Notes: generated by a model from the letters alone, not told the origin. DNA of 64,000 nt from Pseudomonas sp. Os17 (GCF_001547895.1 NZ_AP014627.1:5830001-5894000); one strand, 5' to 3'. Numbered from the stretch's first letter, positions 1 to 11,182 are shown. Translations and numbers: made by a program.

Positions 1-685
<685 letters not shown>

Positions 686-835
686 AAACATCTTTGGGTT
701 TTGAGAAAACCCTAAACTTGGCTCAGCAATCGTTGGTTACATCTTTGATTTCTCGCGGAGTAACTTGTGATGCTGATAATCTTTTTGACTATCAGTCTGA
801 CTCCACAAGCACCCACACGAATTGCTTGATTCAGT

Positions 836-846
836 TGTTAAAGAGC
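836..846 (-). promoter_or_regulatory. boxA antitermination element of the rrn leader
   Basis: The minus strand reads GCTCTTTAACA, matching the boxA consensus TGCTCTTTAACA bound by NusB/NusE in rRNA leaders. It lies downstream of all three promoters and upstream of 16S. Confidence 0.7.
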
Positions 847-882
847 GGTTGGTTAAGATCTTTCGTCTCAACCGAGGCGCGC

Positions 883-910
883 ATTCTACAGCAGCCTCAT
901 TTACTGTCAA
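883..910 (-). promoter_or_regulatory. rrn promoter P3 (closest to 16S)
   Basis: On the minus strand TTGACA (910-905), 16 nt, TAGAAT (888-883), then GCGCGCCTCGG. It lies about 200 nt upstream of the 16S 5' end. Confidence 0.7.
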
Positions 911-991
911 GCGATTTTTTAAGAAGTTTTTGAAGATTTCCTCAACAACTTCAACCACTTGCGCTTTCGATCTCTCGTTAGCGGGAGGCGA

Positions 992-1019
992 ATTCTACAG
1001 CGTTACACGCTGCTGTCAA
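992..1019 (-). promoter_or_regulatory. rrn promoter P2
   Basis: On the minus strand TTGACA (1019-1014), 16 nt, TAGAAT (997-992), then TCGCCTCCC. The -10 region and discriminator closely resemble P3. Confidence 0.7.
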
Positions 1020-1194
1020 CACCTCTTTTCAACCGCTTTCGACCGAGACGATCGAATCGTTAATAAGGCGAAAACACACTGCCTTACTAACTGCTTCTGG
1101 CTTCGATGAACTGAAGCGTAACCGCCGCCGAAAACTGCGTAACTCGTTGAATATCAAGGAGTTTTCCGTTTCGACTGCGCCGGAAGTGGGGCGA

Positions 1195-1222
1195 ATTATA
1201 GACCTGTAGAATCTGCCGTCAA
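1195..1222 (-). promoter_or_regulatory. rrn promoter P1 (upstream-most)
   Basis: On the minus strand TTGACG (1222-1217) is followed by 16 nt and TATAAT (1200-1195), then a GC-rich discriminator (TCGCCCC). The AT-rich bases just upstream, where an UP element would lie, are the last codons of msrQ. Confidence 0.75.
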
Positions 1223-1229
1223 CCTTTAA

Positions 1230-1850
1230 TTACGTTTTTGTTGCAGACGGTTGTTTTTTAGCCATTAGGCGGGGAATACGGCGCATCACTGCCGGCACTC
1301 GCAGCACCAACAGCAGCGCACCTATAGAAGCGTAAACCGCCCATTCCTTCAGATCTGCCCGAACGATCCAGAGCATATGCAGAAGCCCAAGCCCCAGGAT
1401 GAGATAAACCAGGCGATGCAGCTTTTTCCAACGCGCTCCCAGGCGACGCTGACTGTAGCGATTGGATGTCAGCGCCAATACCAAAAGAAGCACAAACCCC
1501 AGGCTTCCAACAAAGATATAGGGCCGCTTGCGCAGCTCCACTCCCAACTGGGACCAGTCCAACCCCAGAATGAATACCCCATAGGCACTCAAGTGCAGCA
1601 CTACATAGGCAAAGCACCACAGCCCCAGTTGTCGGCGCACGGCTATCCAGCCCGGCCAGCCAGTGAGCTTTTGCATGGGAGTCATGGCCAAGGTAATCAA
1701 CAGCAGCACCAACGTGCCCAATCCCAGACGATCAACCAGCACCTTGCCTGGATCAGGCCCGAGAACCGAGCCCCAAGCCTCATACAGCCAATACAGTGGC
1801 CAGATAGCCGCAGCAATAAAGACTCCAATACGCCAGAACGAATAACGCAT
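1230..1850 (-). CDS. msrQ: MsrQ, haem-binding membrane subunit of the MsrPQ methionine sulfoxide reductase
   Basis: A 206-residue integral membrane protein of the YedZ/MsrQ family. It binds haem b and passes electrons from the quinone pool or a flavin reductase to periplasmic MsrP. The sequence shows about six hydrophobic segments and histidines in the helices [11 protein letters not shown] and [18 protein letters not shown] that fit haem ligation. Its ATG overlaps the msrP stop codon by one base (TGATG), so the pair is translationally coupled. The last codons are AT-rich and sit just upstream of the rrn P1 -35 box. Confidence 0.93.
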   Translation of the reverse strand: MRYSFWRIGVFIAAAIWPLYWLYEAWGSVLGPDPGKVLVDRLGLGTLVLLLITLAMTPMQKLTGWPGWIAVRRQLGLWCFAYVVLHLSAYGVFILGLDWSQLGVELRKRPYIFVGSLGFVLLLVLALTSNRYSQRRLGARWKKLHRLVYLILGLGLLHMLWIVRADLKEWAVYASIGALLLVLRVPAVMRRIPRLMAKKQPSATKT

Positions 1851-2863
1851 CAGTAGTTCTTCCGCAGATCCATGCCGCTATATAAGGAAGCGACCTCTTC
1901 CGAGTAGCCATTGAACATCTGTGTTTCCCGCACATTTGGACTGAACAGGCTGCTGGGCAAACGCCGCTCTCGCGCTTGAGTCCATCGAGGATGATCAACT
2001 GTAGGGTTCACATTTGCGTAAAAACCATATTCATTGGCAGCAATACTCTGCCAGGTAGTCTTTGGCTGCTCGTCCACCAAGCTGATACGCACAATGGACT
2101 TCACACTTTTGAAGCCATATTTCCAGGGAACCACCAGGCGCAATGGCGCACCATTCTGATTGGGCAGCTCACGCCCATACATCCCTACCGCTAGAATCGC
2201 CAACGGATTCATCGCCTCATCAAGACGCAAGCCTTCAACATAGGGCCAGTCGATCAAGGCAAAACCGGAACGCTGTCCCGGCATGCTCTTAGGATCCTGC
2301 AGCGTTTCAAAACGAATGAACTTGGCCTTGCTGGTTGGCTCCACTTGCTTGAGCAGCGCGGAGATAGGGAAACCTATCCAGGGAATCACCATCGACCACG
2401 CCTCGACGCAGCGCAGTCGATAAATACGCTCCTCCAACGAGTAAGGCTTCATGAAGTCTTCAAGGGCATAGCGCCCAGGCTTGGCGACCTCACCGTCCAC
2501 GACCACACTCCATGGCTCGGTCTTGAGCGCTCCCGCGTTCGCCGCTGGATCACCCTTGTCAGTACCGAACTCATAGAAGTTGTTGTAGTGAGTCGCGTCC
2601 TTGAACGGTGTGATCGCCTCATCCTTGACGGTTACGGCTTGCCAATGAGTGCTCGCCAATTTGTCGGAGAACCACGCTGGCGCACGGCCCGGCTCCACAT
2701 CGGCATAACGCGTCGCATCCTGCGCAGCCGCCCAACGGGGCAAACCGGCGAAGGCCAGGCCTGCTACCGCACCGCCCAGCAAACTGCGTCGTGAGAGATA
2801 AAGAGATTCTGGCGTGACATCCGACTCATGGCAGTCAGACGCTTTGGGGAATTTGAATAACAT
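1850..2863 (-). CDS. msrP: MsrP, periplasmic molybdopterin-dependent protein-methionine-sulfoxide reductase
   Basis: A 337-residue catalytic subunit of MsrPQ, which reduces oxidised methionines in envelope proteins. The N-terminus has a twin-arginine signal (SRRSLLGG at 24-31, then a hydrophobic stretch ending near AAA at 45-47), as expected for export of a folded Mo-cofactor protein by Tat. Cys152 in the sulfite-oxidase-fold motif RLRCVEAW is the likely molybdenum ligand. The start at 2863 has a GGAG Shine-Dalgarno six bases upstream. That GGAG lies inside a 9-bp hairpin stem. msrQ follows directly. Confidence 0.94.
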   Translation of the reverse strand: MLFKFPKASDCHESDVTPESLYLSRRSLLGGAVAGLAFAGLPRWAAAQDATRYADVEPGRAPAWFSDKLASTHWQAVTVKDEAITPFKDATHYNNFYEFGTDKGDPAANAGALKTEPWSVVVDGEVAKPGRYALEDFMKPYSLEERIYRLRCVEAWSMVIPWIGFPISALLKQVEPTSKAKFIRFETLQDPKSMPGQRSGFALIDWPYVEGLRLDEAMNPLAILAVGMYGRELPNQNGAPLRLVVPWKYGFKSVKSIVRISLVDEQPKTTWQSIAANEYGFYANVNPTVDHPRWTQARERRLPSSLFSPNVRETQMFNGYSEEVASLYSGMDLRKNY

Positions 2864-2867
2864 GGCA

Positions 2868-2911
2868 ACTCCGCAGCATTGGAGGACAGATGTACCAATA
2901 GACTGCGGAGT
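2868..2911 (-). promoter_or_regulatory. hairpin covering the msrP ribosome binding site
   Basis: On the minus-strand RNA, ACUCCGCAG (2911-2903) can pair perfectly with CUGCGGAGU (2876-2868). The second arm contains the GGAG Shine-Dalgarno of msrP. An inner 5-bp stem (AUUGG with CCAAU) lengthens the hairpin. There is no U-tract after it, so it does not look like an ordinary pssA terminator. The structure is seen in the sequence; a regulatory role is inferred. Confidence 0.55.
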
Positions 2912-2926
2912 ATGGAGGAAATTACA

Positions 2927-3790
2927 TCACTCGACGCTTTTGCGACGCCGTAGGTGTAACAGGTACTGGACCGGGCCCGAAGCCGCATAGGCGAGGAACA
3001 CCAACAGCAGGATGCGTGGTGGATCGCTGAACACCACGGCAAACACCAGCACTACGGCCAGAATCGCCACAAAAGGCACCCGGCCCTTCAGGTCCAGGTC
3101 CTTGAAGCTGTTGTACTTGATGTTGCTGACCATCAGCATGCCCGCAGCCGCGACCATCAACGCCACCAGGAACGACATCTTCGATCCCTGAATGCCGTAA
3201 TCGCTGAAAGCCCAGACGATACCCGCCACCACCCCCGCCGCCGCAGGACTGGCCAGACCGATGAAATATCGCTTGTCGGCGGTTCCCACCTGAGTGTTGA
3301 AACGCGCCAGACGCAATGCCGCGCCCGCCACATAGATGAAGGCGACCATCCAGCCAACCTTGCCCATGTCGCCCAAGGCCCAGCCAAAGGCCAGCAATGC
3401 CGGGGCAACGCCAAACGCCACCATATCCGACAGCGAATCGTACTCGGCGCCAAAGGCACTCTGGGTATTGGTCATACGGGCTACGCGCCCATCCAGGCCG
3501 TCAAGGACCATGGCGACAAAGATCGCAATGGCGGCAAAGGCAAAGTACTTGCTCGCCCCCGCTGTGTCCCCGGCACTCAAGGCGCTCTGGGCACTCATGG
3601 AGCTGATGATGGAATAGAACCCCGCGAACAGGTTCGCAGTGGTGAACAGATTCGGCAGAAGATAGATACCACGATGCCGGACTTTACGGCCTTCAGCGTC
3701 ATGCCCTTCTTCGACATGCTCATCGATCGGTAGCAGGCTTTCGGCGTCAGAGGCCTGGTTTGGCTCTTCGGGACGTTCGCTCATGGACAA
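2927..3790 (-). CDS. pssA: CDP-diacylglycerol--serine O-phosphatidyltransferase
   Basis: A 287-residue membrane enzyme that makes phosphatidylserine from CDP-diacylglycerol and L-serine, the first committed step to phosphatidylethanolamine. The CDP-alcohol phosphatidyltransferase signature DG-x2-AR-x8-G-x3-D-x3-D is visible (DGLDGRVAR, then GAEYDSLSD), followed by several hydrophobic helices. The N-terminus is an acidic, polar, cytoplasmic-looking region of about 45 residues. It lies between ilvC and msrP on the same strand, as in P. aeruginosa. Its ATG is about 120 bp beyond the ilvC terminator, so it probably has its own promoter. Confidence 0.95.
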   Translation of the reverse strand: MSMSERPEEPNQASDAESLLPIDEHVEEGHDAEGRKVRHRGIYLLPNLFTTANLFAGFYSIISSMSAQSALSAGDTAGASKYFAFAAIAIFVAMVLDGLDGRVARMTNTQSAFGAEYDSLSDMVAFGVAPALLAFGWALGDMGKVGWMVAFIYVAGAALRLARFNTQVGTADKRYFIGLASPAAAGVVAGIVWAFSDYGIQGSKMSFLVALMVAAAGMLMVSNIKYNSFKDLDLKGRVPFVAILAVVLVFAVVFSDPPRILLLVFLAYAASGPVQYLLHLRRRKSVE

Positions 3791-3887
3791 TACCTTGCAA
3801 CGGTGTGAAAAGTTTCGACAGATACCCTGGGCCGCGATTGGGCCACAAAGGATCCAGCTTTATACCAGAACCTACCCGTCCAAACGA

Positions 3888-3914
3888 AAAAACGCGGCCT
3901 AGGCCGCGTTTTTC
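3888..3914 (-). terminator. intrinsic terminator of ilvC
   Basis: The perfect 20-bp palindrome AACGCGGCCTAGGCCGCGTT (3891-3910) is flanked by A and T runs. On the minus strand it ends in a run of six U, just after the ilvC stop at 3931. It separates ilvC from pssA. Confidence 0.85.
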
Positions 3915-3930
3915 CTGACAAGACTTGAAC

Positions 3931-4956
<1,026 letters not shown>

Positions 4957-4992
4957 CTATATCAGGCCGTTCCGGCCATTCGCTAATTTGAG

Positions 4993-5484
4993 TTAGATGC
5001 TCAGTACTTTGTCGCCACGGGCAATCCCGGTGACACCACTGCGTACGGTTTCCAGAATCGACGCGGTGCCGATCGATTGAATGAAGCTGTCGAGCTTGTC
5101 GCTGGTACCGGTCAGTTGAACGGTATACACGCTGGCGCTGACATCAACGATCTGCCCACGGTAAATATCGGTAGTGCGCTTGACCTCGGCGCGCTGGGCG
5201 CCGGTGGCCTTGATCTTGACCAACATCAGTTCGCGCTCGATGTGAGCACTTTCCGAAAGGTCCACCAGCTTCACCACCTCGATCAACTTGTTCAGGTTCT
5301 TGGTGATCTGCTCGATGATCTCATCATGACCAACCGTGGTGAGGGTCAGACGCGACAGGGTCGGGTCTTCGGTCGGTGCCACGGTCAAGCTTTCAATGTT
5401 GTAGTTACGCTGCGAGAACAGACCGACTACACGAGACAAAGCGCCCGGTTCGTTTTCCAGAAGCAAGGAAATGATGTGCCGCAT
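4993..5484 (-). CDS. ilvH: Acetolactate synthase small (regulatory) subunit
   Basis: A 163-residue regulatory subunit that stabilises IlvI and confers valine feedback inhibition. The N-terminal ACT domain starts at MRHIISLLLENEPGALSRV and includes the effector-site RNYNIESLTV. A GTG 30 nt upstream is possible, but the ATG at 5484 has a GGAG Shine-Dalgarno and gives the usual family N-terminus. It starts two bases after the ilvI stop, so the two subunits are made together. Confidence 0.95.
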   Translation of the reverse strand: MRHIISLLLENEPGALSRVVGLFSQRNYNIESLTVAPTEDPTLSRLTLTTVGHDEIIEQITKNLNKLIEVVKLVDLSESAHIERELMLVKIKATGAQRAEVKRTTDIYRGQIVDVSASVYTVQLTGTSDKLDSFIQSIGTASILETVRSGVTGIARGDKVLSI

Positions 5485-5486
5485 GA

Positions 5487-7211
5487 TTAAGTACGCTCCG
5501 TCTTGCTCAGCCACATATCGCGCATAGAGCCGTCTTTGATCTGCATCGGATAGACGTGCTCGCTGGTATCGACCTGGATATCGAGGAATACCAGGCGATC
5601 CTTCATGGCGAACGCTTCTTCCATCTTCGGCTTCAAATCCTTCAGGTCCGTGATACGCATGCCCACGTGACCGTAGGCCTCGACCAGCTTGACGAAGTCA
5701 GGCAGCGATTCCATGTAGGAGTGCGAGTGGCGGCTGCCGTAGCTCATGTCCTGCCATTGGCGCACCATACCCAGCACACCATTGTTCAGGTTGACGATCT
5801 TGACCGGCAGACCGTACTGCAGGCAGGTGGACAGTTCCTGGATATTCATCTGGATACTGCCTTCGCCGGTGACACAGGCGACATCATTATCAGGGAAGCT
5901 CAACTTGACCCCCATGGCCGCCGGGAAACCGAAGCCCATGGTGCCCAGGCCGCCGGAGTTGATCCAGCGATTGGGCTTGTTGAACTTGTAATACTGCGCC
6001 GCGAACATCTGGTGCTGGCCCACGTCAGAGGTGACAAAGGCATCGCCCTTGGTCACTTCACACAGGGTCTCGATCACCGTTTGCGGCTTGATGATGCTGC
6101 CGTCGCCCTTGTCGTAAGGGAACAGGCCGCGATCACCACGCCACTCGTCGATCTGCTTCCACCAGCTGGCGACCGTGTCCTTGTTCGGGGTGTCGCCGAT
6201 TTCCTTGAGTGCCGCGACCATTTCGGTCAGCACGCTCTCCACTGGACCCACGATAGGCACATCGGCCTTGATGGTCTTGGAGATGGAAGCCGGGTCGATG
6301 TCCACATGGATGATCTTGGCGTTCGGACAGAACTTCGGCGCACCGTTGATAACCCGGTCGTCGAAACGCGCACCAACGGCCAGGATCACGTCGGCGTGGT
6401 GCATGGTCAGGTTGGCGGTGTAGCTGCCGTGCATACCAAGCATGCCGACGAACTGCCGATCGGTACCAGGGTATGCACCCAGGCCCATCAGGGTATTGGT
6501 GACTGGCAGATTGAGCATCTTGGCCAGTTCGGTCAGCGGTGCGGAACCGCCGCCCAGGATCACGCCGCCGCCTGCATAGAGCACAGGACGCTTGGCCGCC
6601 AGGAGCATTTCTGCCGCCTTGCGGATTTGCCCGGAGTGACCGCGAACAGCTGGGCTGTAGGAGCGCAGCTTGGCTTTCTTGGGAAAAACGTATTCGAACT
6701 TTTCAGCCGGGTTGGTCATGTCCTTGGGGATATCGACCACCACCGGACCAGGACGACCGGATTGCGCCAGGTAGAAGGCTTTCTTCATGACTTCCGGGAT
6801 TTCCGAAGCGTGCTTGATCATGAAGCTGTGCTTCACGATCGGCCGGGAGATACCGATCATGTCGGTTTCCTGGAACGCGTCGGTGCCGACCATGGTGCTA
6901 GGCACCTGACCGGAAATGATCACCATTGGAATCGAGTCCATATAGGCGGTGGCAATACCGGTAATGGCATTGGTCGCGCCCGGGCCGGAAGTCACCAGTA
7001 CCACGCCGGCTTTACCGGTGGCACGGGCATAACCGTCAGCCATATGGGTTGCCGCTTGCTCGTGACGAACCAGGATGTGGGTCACTTCCGGTTCTTTGAA
7101 CAGGGCATCGTAAACATGAAGGAGAGCACCACCCGGGTACCCGTAGATATATTTGACGCCTTCGTCACGCAAAAAGCGGACGAGCATCTCACCGCCAGAT
7201 AAAAGCTCCAC
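5487..7211 (-). CDS. ilvI: Acetolactate synthase large (catalytic) subunit
   Basis: A ThDP- and FAD-dependent enzyme of about 574 residues that condenses pyruvate with pyruvate or 2-oxobutyrate. Visible landmarks are the ThDP-activating glutamate segment ([16 protein letters not shown]), the FAD region, and the C-terminal ThDP-binding motif ([12 protein letters not shown] followed by [12 protein letters not shown]). I chose the GTG at 7211 (product start [10 protein letters not shown]) because AGAGG sits seven bases upstream. The in-frame GTG at 7220 overlaps that Shine-Dalgarno. ilvH follows at once. Confidence 0.95.
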   Translation of the reverse strand: MELLSGGEMLVRFLRDEGVKYIYGYPGGALLHVYDALFKEPEVTHILVRHEQAATHMADGYARATGKAGVVLVTSGPGATNAITGIATAYMDSIPMVIISGQVPSTMVGTDAFQETDMIGISRPIVKHSFMIKHASEIPEVMKKAFYLAQSGRPGPVVVDIPKDMTNPAEKFEYVFPKKAKLRSYSPAVRGHSGQIRKAAEMLLAAKRPVLYAGGGVILGGGSAPLTELAKMLNLPVTNTLMGLGAYPGTDRQFVGMLGMHGSYTANLTMHHADVILAVGARFDDRVINGAPKFCPNAKIIHVDIDPASISKTIKADVPIVGPVESVLTEMVAALKEIGDTPNKDTVASWWKQIDEWRGDRGLFPYDKGDGSIIKPQTVIETLCEVTKGDAFVTSDVGQHQMFAAQYYKFNKPNRWINSGGLGTMGFGFPAAMGVKLSFPDNDVACVTGEGSIQMNIQELSTCLQYGLPVKIVNLNNGVLGMVRQWQDMSYGSRHSHSYMESLPDFVKLVEAYGHVGMRITDLKDLKPKMEEAFAMKDRLVFLDIQVDTSEHVYPMQIKDGSMRDMWLSKTERT

Positions 7212-7759
7212 GTTGTTCACCTCTAAAACGCCAGAATACCGCCCTCAAAAGGGAGCGGGTCTTAATAGGTTTACTTCTCAGCAGAGCATGAGCGACGGTG
7301 GTCGCCGACTACGTCAGCACTGACTGAGCAAGTATTGGGAGCGCCCCAAAGTGTTGCGGGGTTTTCCCACCCAGCGCGAGGTAACGCGTTGCGGGTGTAG
7401 CACTTCGGCGCGGATGTGCGCCTCATGATCTGCTGAGTGGGTCTGCTTCTGGCAGTCCCTCTACAGCGGACTTTGGATTCTTCTGTTTCGTCCTCTTCAA
7501 GTCAAGTCGTCTATGTAGTTAATTCGAACTAAGCGCATGAGAACGCAAGAAAAAACCCAAAAACGACCACAGCCTGCACTTCAATTGCGCAATCTTCGGC
7601 AAGCAACTCAGAAATGCGAACCTTGACTTTGGTGTTCGACCTATAGACAGGCACAGGTCAAGGCTGCCGGCAGAACGGCAAGAAGGCGCCAGGAAGAAGG
7701 AGGGAGGACGCTGCCAGGCAGCGGGAGGCGACTGCCAGGCGTACCTGGCAGTCGTGGAC
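7212..7759 (-). other. Gene-free stretch upstream of ilvI
   Basis: About 550 bp without a convincing gene. It must hold the ilvIH promoter, but no pair of -35/-10 boxes stands out (TTGACT near 7505 has only a poor -10). An imperfect GC-rich hairpin lies about 25 nt upstream of the ilvI Shine-Dalgarno. The A/T-rich stretch at 7548-7565 and a hairpin at 7731-7752 are the other visible features. Confidence 0.4.
7731..7752 (-). terminator. hairpin after the YqcC-family gene, possible terminator
   Basis: ACTGCCAGG (7731-7739) and CCTGGCAGT (7744-7752) form a perfect 9-bp stem with a CGTA loop just downstream of the gene ending at 7760. No U-tract follows on the minus strand, so it may be a weak or Rho-assisted terminator. 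Confidence 0.4.
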
Positions 7760-8095
7760 TCAACGGGTGGCCGCGATGAGCTGATCGAATTCCTTGAGCA
7801 GCATTCGCAACTGCAGATCGCGCCCCTGCATCGGGCGAGTGGAGAACACCATTTCGGCCATCTCCTGGATACCGGAGGCATTGGGCAGCGGCAGATCCTG
7901 CTCCAGGATCACCTTCATGCGCGGCAGGAAGATCCACTGCAGCCACTGCTCGAAATCCAGCGTATCCACGGCAAAAGGCTGAGTACTGGCCAGAGCCTCG
8001 GCACTGGGTGCCACCTCGTCCCACAATCCCTGCACGCGCAACTCACGCTCGATCAGCAGCAACTGCTCGGCGATTCTGGGAAAACGCACATCCAT
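7760..8095 (-). CDS. YqcC family protein (DUF446)
   Basis: A 111-residue protein whose sequence (starting MDVRFPRIAEQLLLIERELR, with the block FEQWLQWIFLPRMKVIL) matches the YqcC/DUF446 family. The family is small, helical and cytosolic, without an assigned biochemical role; in enterobacteria it is often next to the pseudouridine synthase truC. The ATG at 8095 overlaps the preceding TPR lipoprotein stop by one base (TGATG), so it is cotranslated with that gene. A GTG one codon earlier is an alternative start. Confidence 0.75.
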   Translation of the reverse strand: MDVRFPRIAEQLLLIERELRVQGLWDEVAPSAEALASTQPFAVDTLDFEQWLQWIFLPRMKVILEQDLPLPNASGIQEMAEMVFSTRPMQGRDLQLRMLLKEFDQLIAATR

Positions 8096-8841
8096 CACAG
8101 CGAGACCCGGGCTTTCTGCCGCGCCTGAGCGGCGCCCGCTGCATCACCCTGCTTCTCCCGAGCCTGGGCGATCAACTCCCACAAACTCGCCTGAAGGTCG
8201 GGACGACCGTTGGCAAAGCTCAGACCGCGACGGGCAAACTGCTCGGCTTGCGGGGCATCGCCCTGAGCCATGCGCACCTGCGCCAGCCGGTAGAGCACCT
8301 GGGGCTCGCGCGGCGCGACACGCTGTGCACGCTCCAGACTGGAGGAGGCACCATTCAAATCACCACTGGATTGCTGCTGCTGAGCCGTGGTCAACAGCGC
8401 CAGCACAGGCCCGTCCAACTGTTCATCGGCCGACAGACCACCGGCCCGAGCCGACGGAATCCCGCTCGGCGTCGAAGGCATGTTGTAGGTGCCCTGATTG
8501 ATCGGTGCCGACTGATAAGCGCCACCCTCCACCGGCCCCGGCGTGATAGGCCCGGACGTCACAGGTCCCGGCGTTATCGGCGAGCTGCTGATCGGTGCCG
8601 ACGCGGTCGCGCCACCACCTGGGACCATCACCACCACCCCGGAATCTTCCGGGATGGCCTGAGCCTGAGCTTGCGCCGGACGCTTGATGGTCGTCTGGCG
8701 AAAGCCGCCGGAAGCGGAAATCCGCTCGCTGTTGGACACGGCAGTACCGGAGTCCACGACGGGAATGGAGCCGCGCTGCACGCTGGCGCAACCATTGAGC
8801 AACGCCAGAGCTGTAATAGCTGGAACCCACCACTTGTTCAC
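8095..8841 (-). CDS. TPR-containing lipoprotein
   Basis: A 248-residue secreted protein. The N-terminus is a lipoprotein signal with lipobox LLNGC (Cys18 acylated). A low-complexity linker rich in Gly, Pro, Ser and Thr follows (repeats of the GPVTSGPITPG type, about residues 85-110). The C-terminal half has tetratricopeptide-like helices (residues about 145-240). It lies 16 bp after mrcB on the same strand, so it probably shares its transcript and may help an envelope or peptidoglycan complex. That function is inferred only from the neighbour. Confidence 0.75.
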   Translation of the reverse strand: MNKWWVPAITALALLNGCASVQRGSIPVVDSGTAVSNSERISASGGFRQTTIKRPAQAQAQAIPEDSGVVVMVPGGGATASAPISSSPITPGPVTSGPITPGPVEGGAYQSAPINQGTYNMPSTPSGIPSARAGGLSADEQLDGPVLALLTTAQQQQSSGDLNGASSSLERAQRVAPREPQVLYRLAQVRMAQGDAPQAEQFARRGLSFANGRPDLQASLWELIAQAREKQGDAAGAAQARQKARVSL

Positions 8842-8857
8842 GTCAAACCCTCATCGC

Positions 8858-11182
8858 TTAGTTCATCCAGCCCTTGACCCAATCCATCACCGAATCGCTA
8901 CCTGCCGGGGTTTCACCACCGCAAGAAGCACCGGGAGGCGGTTCGCTGCCGCGAATATACGGCATCTGCACAGCCCCCGGACAGTTGGCATCGGAGCCCT
9001 GCCCGGTACGTGAATCGACCCAGGCCTGAACCACGTTGTCCGGCTGCGGCATATCCAGCGGCAGCGGATCGGCCTTGCGCATGAAACTGGTCCAGACCTG
9101 CAGGGCGCCCGTGGCACCGGTGAACGGCGTCTTGCCGTTATCATCACGCCCCAACCAGACGACCGCCAACAAATCCTGGCTGAAGCCGGCGAACCAGCTG
9201 TCGCGAGAGTCATTACTGGTACCGGTCTTGCCCGCCAGCGCCAGGGTCTTGGGCAACACGTTGTACACCGAGCTGCCCGTGCCTTCGCGCATCACGCGCT
9301 GCATCGCGCTCTGAATCAGGTAGATCGAACCGGCATCGAAGCGCTGCTGGATCTGGAACGGATAACGCTTGAGCGGTTCGCCCTCGGCCGTCAACACACT
9401 GCGGATCCCGCGCATCGGCGTATTGAAGCCGCCGTTGGCCAGGGTCTGGTACATGGTCGCCACTTCCATCGGGCTCAGGCCACCGGCACCGAGCAGCATC
9501 GACGGAAACGCCGGGAACTCGCGGGTCACGCCCAAGCGCCCAAGGGTTTTCAGAACGTTGGGCACCCCCACTTCCAGACCGAGCCGGGCAGTGGACAAGT
9601 TGTAGGAATGAGCCAGCCCCTGGTACAGGAAAACCGTGCCATGCGAACGTCGATCGTAGTTCTGCGGCTTCCATACCTGGCCATCGGCGCCTTTCACCGA
9701 AAACGCCTCATCGGAGAGCCAACTGGTCAGGGTGTACTGGCTGGGTTTCTCCAGGGCCGTCAGGTAAACCGCCGGCTTGATCAATGAGCCGATCGGACGC
9801 ACCGCGTCCAATGCCCGGTTGAAGCCGGCGAAACTGGCTTGTCGACTGCCGATCATGGCTTGAACCTCGCCGGTTTCCGGATTGGTCACCACCATCGCCG
9901 CCTCAACGTCTTCCGCGCCCTTGCGCCCGGCCAGGCGCTTGAAGGTGTCGTTGACCGAGGCTTCCGCCTTCATCTGCAGGATTGGATCGAAACTGGTGAA
10001 GATTCGCAGGCCTTCCTCGGTCAAGTCTTCGTCGCGGTAGTCTTCACGCAACTGGCGCTTGACCAGATCCAGGAAACCGGGGAACGAGCTGTCCGCCAGG
10101 CTGCCGCGCTTGGTCACGCCAAGCGGCATCTTCTTCGCCGCTTCCACCTGCTCGGGTGTCGCCACGCCCTGCTGCGCCAGCAAATCGAGCACCAGATTGC
10201 GCCGCTCCAGGGCACGCTCCGGGTAACGACGCGGGTTGTAGTAGGAAGGCCCCTTGACCATGCCCACCAGCAGCGCCACCTGATGCAACTTGAGCTCGGA
10301 CAGCGGCTGGCTGAAGAAGAATTGACTGGCCAGACCGAAACCGTGCACCGCACGCTGACCGTCCTGACCGACAAACACCTCGTTGAGATAGGCCTCGAGA
10401 ATCTCCCGCTTGTCGTAATGCAGCTCCAGCAACAGCGCCATCATCGCTTCGTTGAGCTTGCGCGACAGGCTGCGTTCGTTGGTCAGGAAGAAATTCTTCA
10501 CCAACTGCTGAGTCAGGGTACTACCGCCCTGACGCATCTGACCCGACGAGGTATTGACCCAGATCGCGCGGGCAATCGACTTCGGCGACACGCCAAAGTG
10601 CGAGTAGAAATCACGGTCTTCCACCGCCACCAGGGTTTCCAGCAGATAGGGCGGTACCTGGTCGATCTTGATCAGGATTCGATCTTCAAGGTTTTTCGGG
10701 TACAGGCCACCGATCAGCAACGGCTCCAGCCGGACCACCGCCAGCTTGGCCCCCTTGCTGCCGGAAAGCTCCGCCACATAGTCGCCAGAGAAACGCACAC
10801 GGACCGGTTGCGCCTGCTCCAGCCCCTCGTAGAACTGGAAGCCACGGGTGTTCAAGTCGACGGTATTGCCACTGACCGCCGCCGCGCCGGGACCGTTGGC
10901 CACACTTTCGCGGCGGTAGCCCAAGGCATCGAGTTCCGTCAGGAAGTCTTCCTTGCTGAGCTTTTGTCCGACGAACAGCTCAAGCGGCCGGGCATACACC
11001 TTGGCCGGAATGGTCCAGCGCTTGCCGGAGAACTTTTCCTGCACCACGGCATCGAGGTAAACCGCAAAGCCGGCGAGCACCACCAGACCAACCAGGCTGA
11101 GCTTGAGCGCCCAGCCCAGCCAGGGGCGCAGGCCACCAGAGGGAGTTTTTTTAGCGGAACGGGGGGATCGGGTACGAGTCAT
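8858..11182 (-). CDS. mrcB: Penicillin-binding protein 1B (bifunctional glycosyltransferase/transpeptidase)
   Basis: A 774-residue class A PBP that polymerises and cross-links peptidoglycan at the inner membrane. After a short basic cytoplasmic tail there is one membrane helix (about 22-45), a UB2H-like region that in the family binds the activator LpoB, a GT51 glycosyltransferase domain (catalytic EDRDFYSHFG near 190 and RQGGSTLTQQLVKNFF near 225) and a transpeptidase domain with GSLIKP (active serine near 464) and KTGTSND near 654. The start is on the far edge of an outward-facing pair with the kinase-like gene at 11298. Confidence 0.96.
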   Translation of the reverse strand: MTRTRSPRSAKKTPSGGLRPWLGWALKLSLVGLVVLAGFAVYLDAVVQEKFSGKRWTIPAKVYARPLELFVGQKLSKEDFLTELDALGYRRESVANGPGAAAVSGNTVDLNTRGFQFYEGLEQAQPVRVRFSGDYVAELSGSKGAKLAVVRLEPLLIGGLYPKNLEDRILIKIDQVPPYLLETLVAVEDRDFYSHFGVSPKSIARAIWVNTSSGQMRQGGSTLTQQLVKNFFLTNERSLSRKLNEAMMALLLELHYDKREILEAYLNEVFVGQDGQRAVHGFGLASQFFFSQPLSELKLHQVALLVGMVKGPSYYNPRRYPERALERRNLVLDLLAQQGVATPEQVEAAKKMPLGVTKRGSLADSSFPGFLDLVKRQLREDYRDEDLTEEGLRIFTSFDPILQMKAEASVNDTFKRLAGRKGAEDVEAAMVVTNPETGEVQAMIGSRQASFAGFNRALDAVRPIGSLIKPAVYLTALEKPSQYTLTSWLSDEAFSVKGADGQVWKPQNYDRRSHGTVFLYQGLAHSYNLSTARLGLEVGVPNVLKTLGRLGVTREFPAFPSMLLGAGGLSPMEVATMYQTLANGGFNTPMRGIRSVLTAEGEPLKRYPFQIQQRFDAGSIYLIQSAMQRVMREGTGSSVYNVLPKTLALAGKTGTSNDSRDSWFAGFSQDLLAVVWLGRDDNGKTPFTGATGALQVWTSFMRKADPLPLDMPQPDNVVQAWVDSRTGQGSDANCPGAVQMPYIRGSEPPPGASCGGETPAGSDSVMDWVKGWMN

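Larger units (their letters stand above)
686..1229 (-). promoter_or_regulatory. rrn operon leader and promoter region
   Basis: This gene-free stretch of about 540 bp lies between the 16S 5' end and the msrQ stop codon. It holds three promoter-like sequences, all read leftward, and a boxA antitermination element, listed separately. Short open frames here have no ribosome binding sites and overlap these elements, so I treat them as chance. The layout (multiple promoters, boxA, then 16S) is standard for rRNA operons. Confidence 0.85.

Noticed and set aside
5556..7202. Plus-strand open frame opposite ilvI
   Set aside because: Shadow of acetolactate synthase on the other strand.
7497..7538. 13-codon minus-strand frame (MRLVRINYIDDLT) upstream of ilvI, considered as an attenuator leader peptide
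   Set aside because: It holds five branched-chain codons, but has no Shine-Dalgarno, no run of such codons and no terminator/antiterminator pair next to it.
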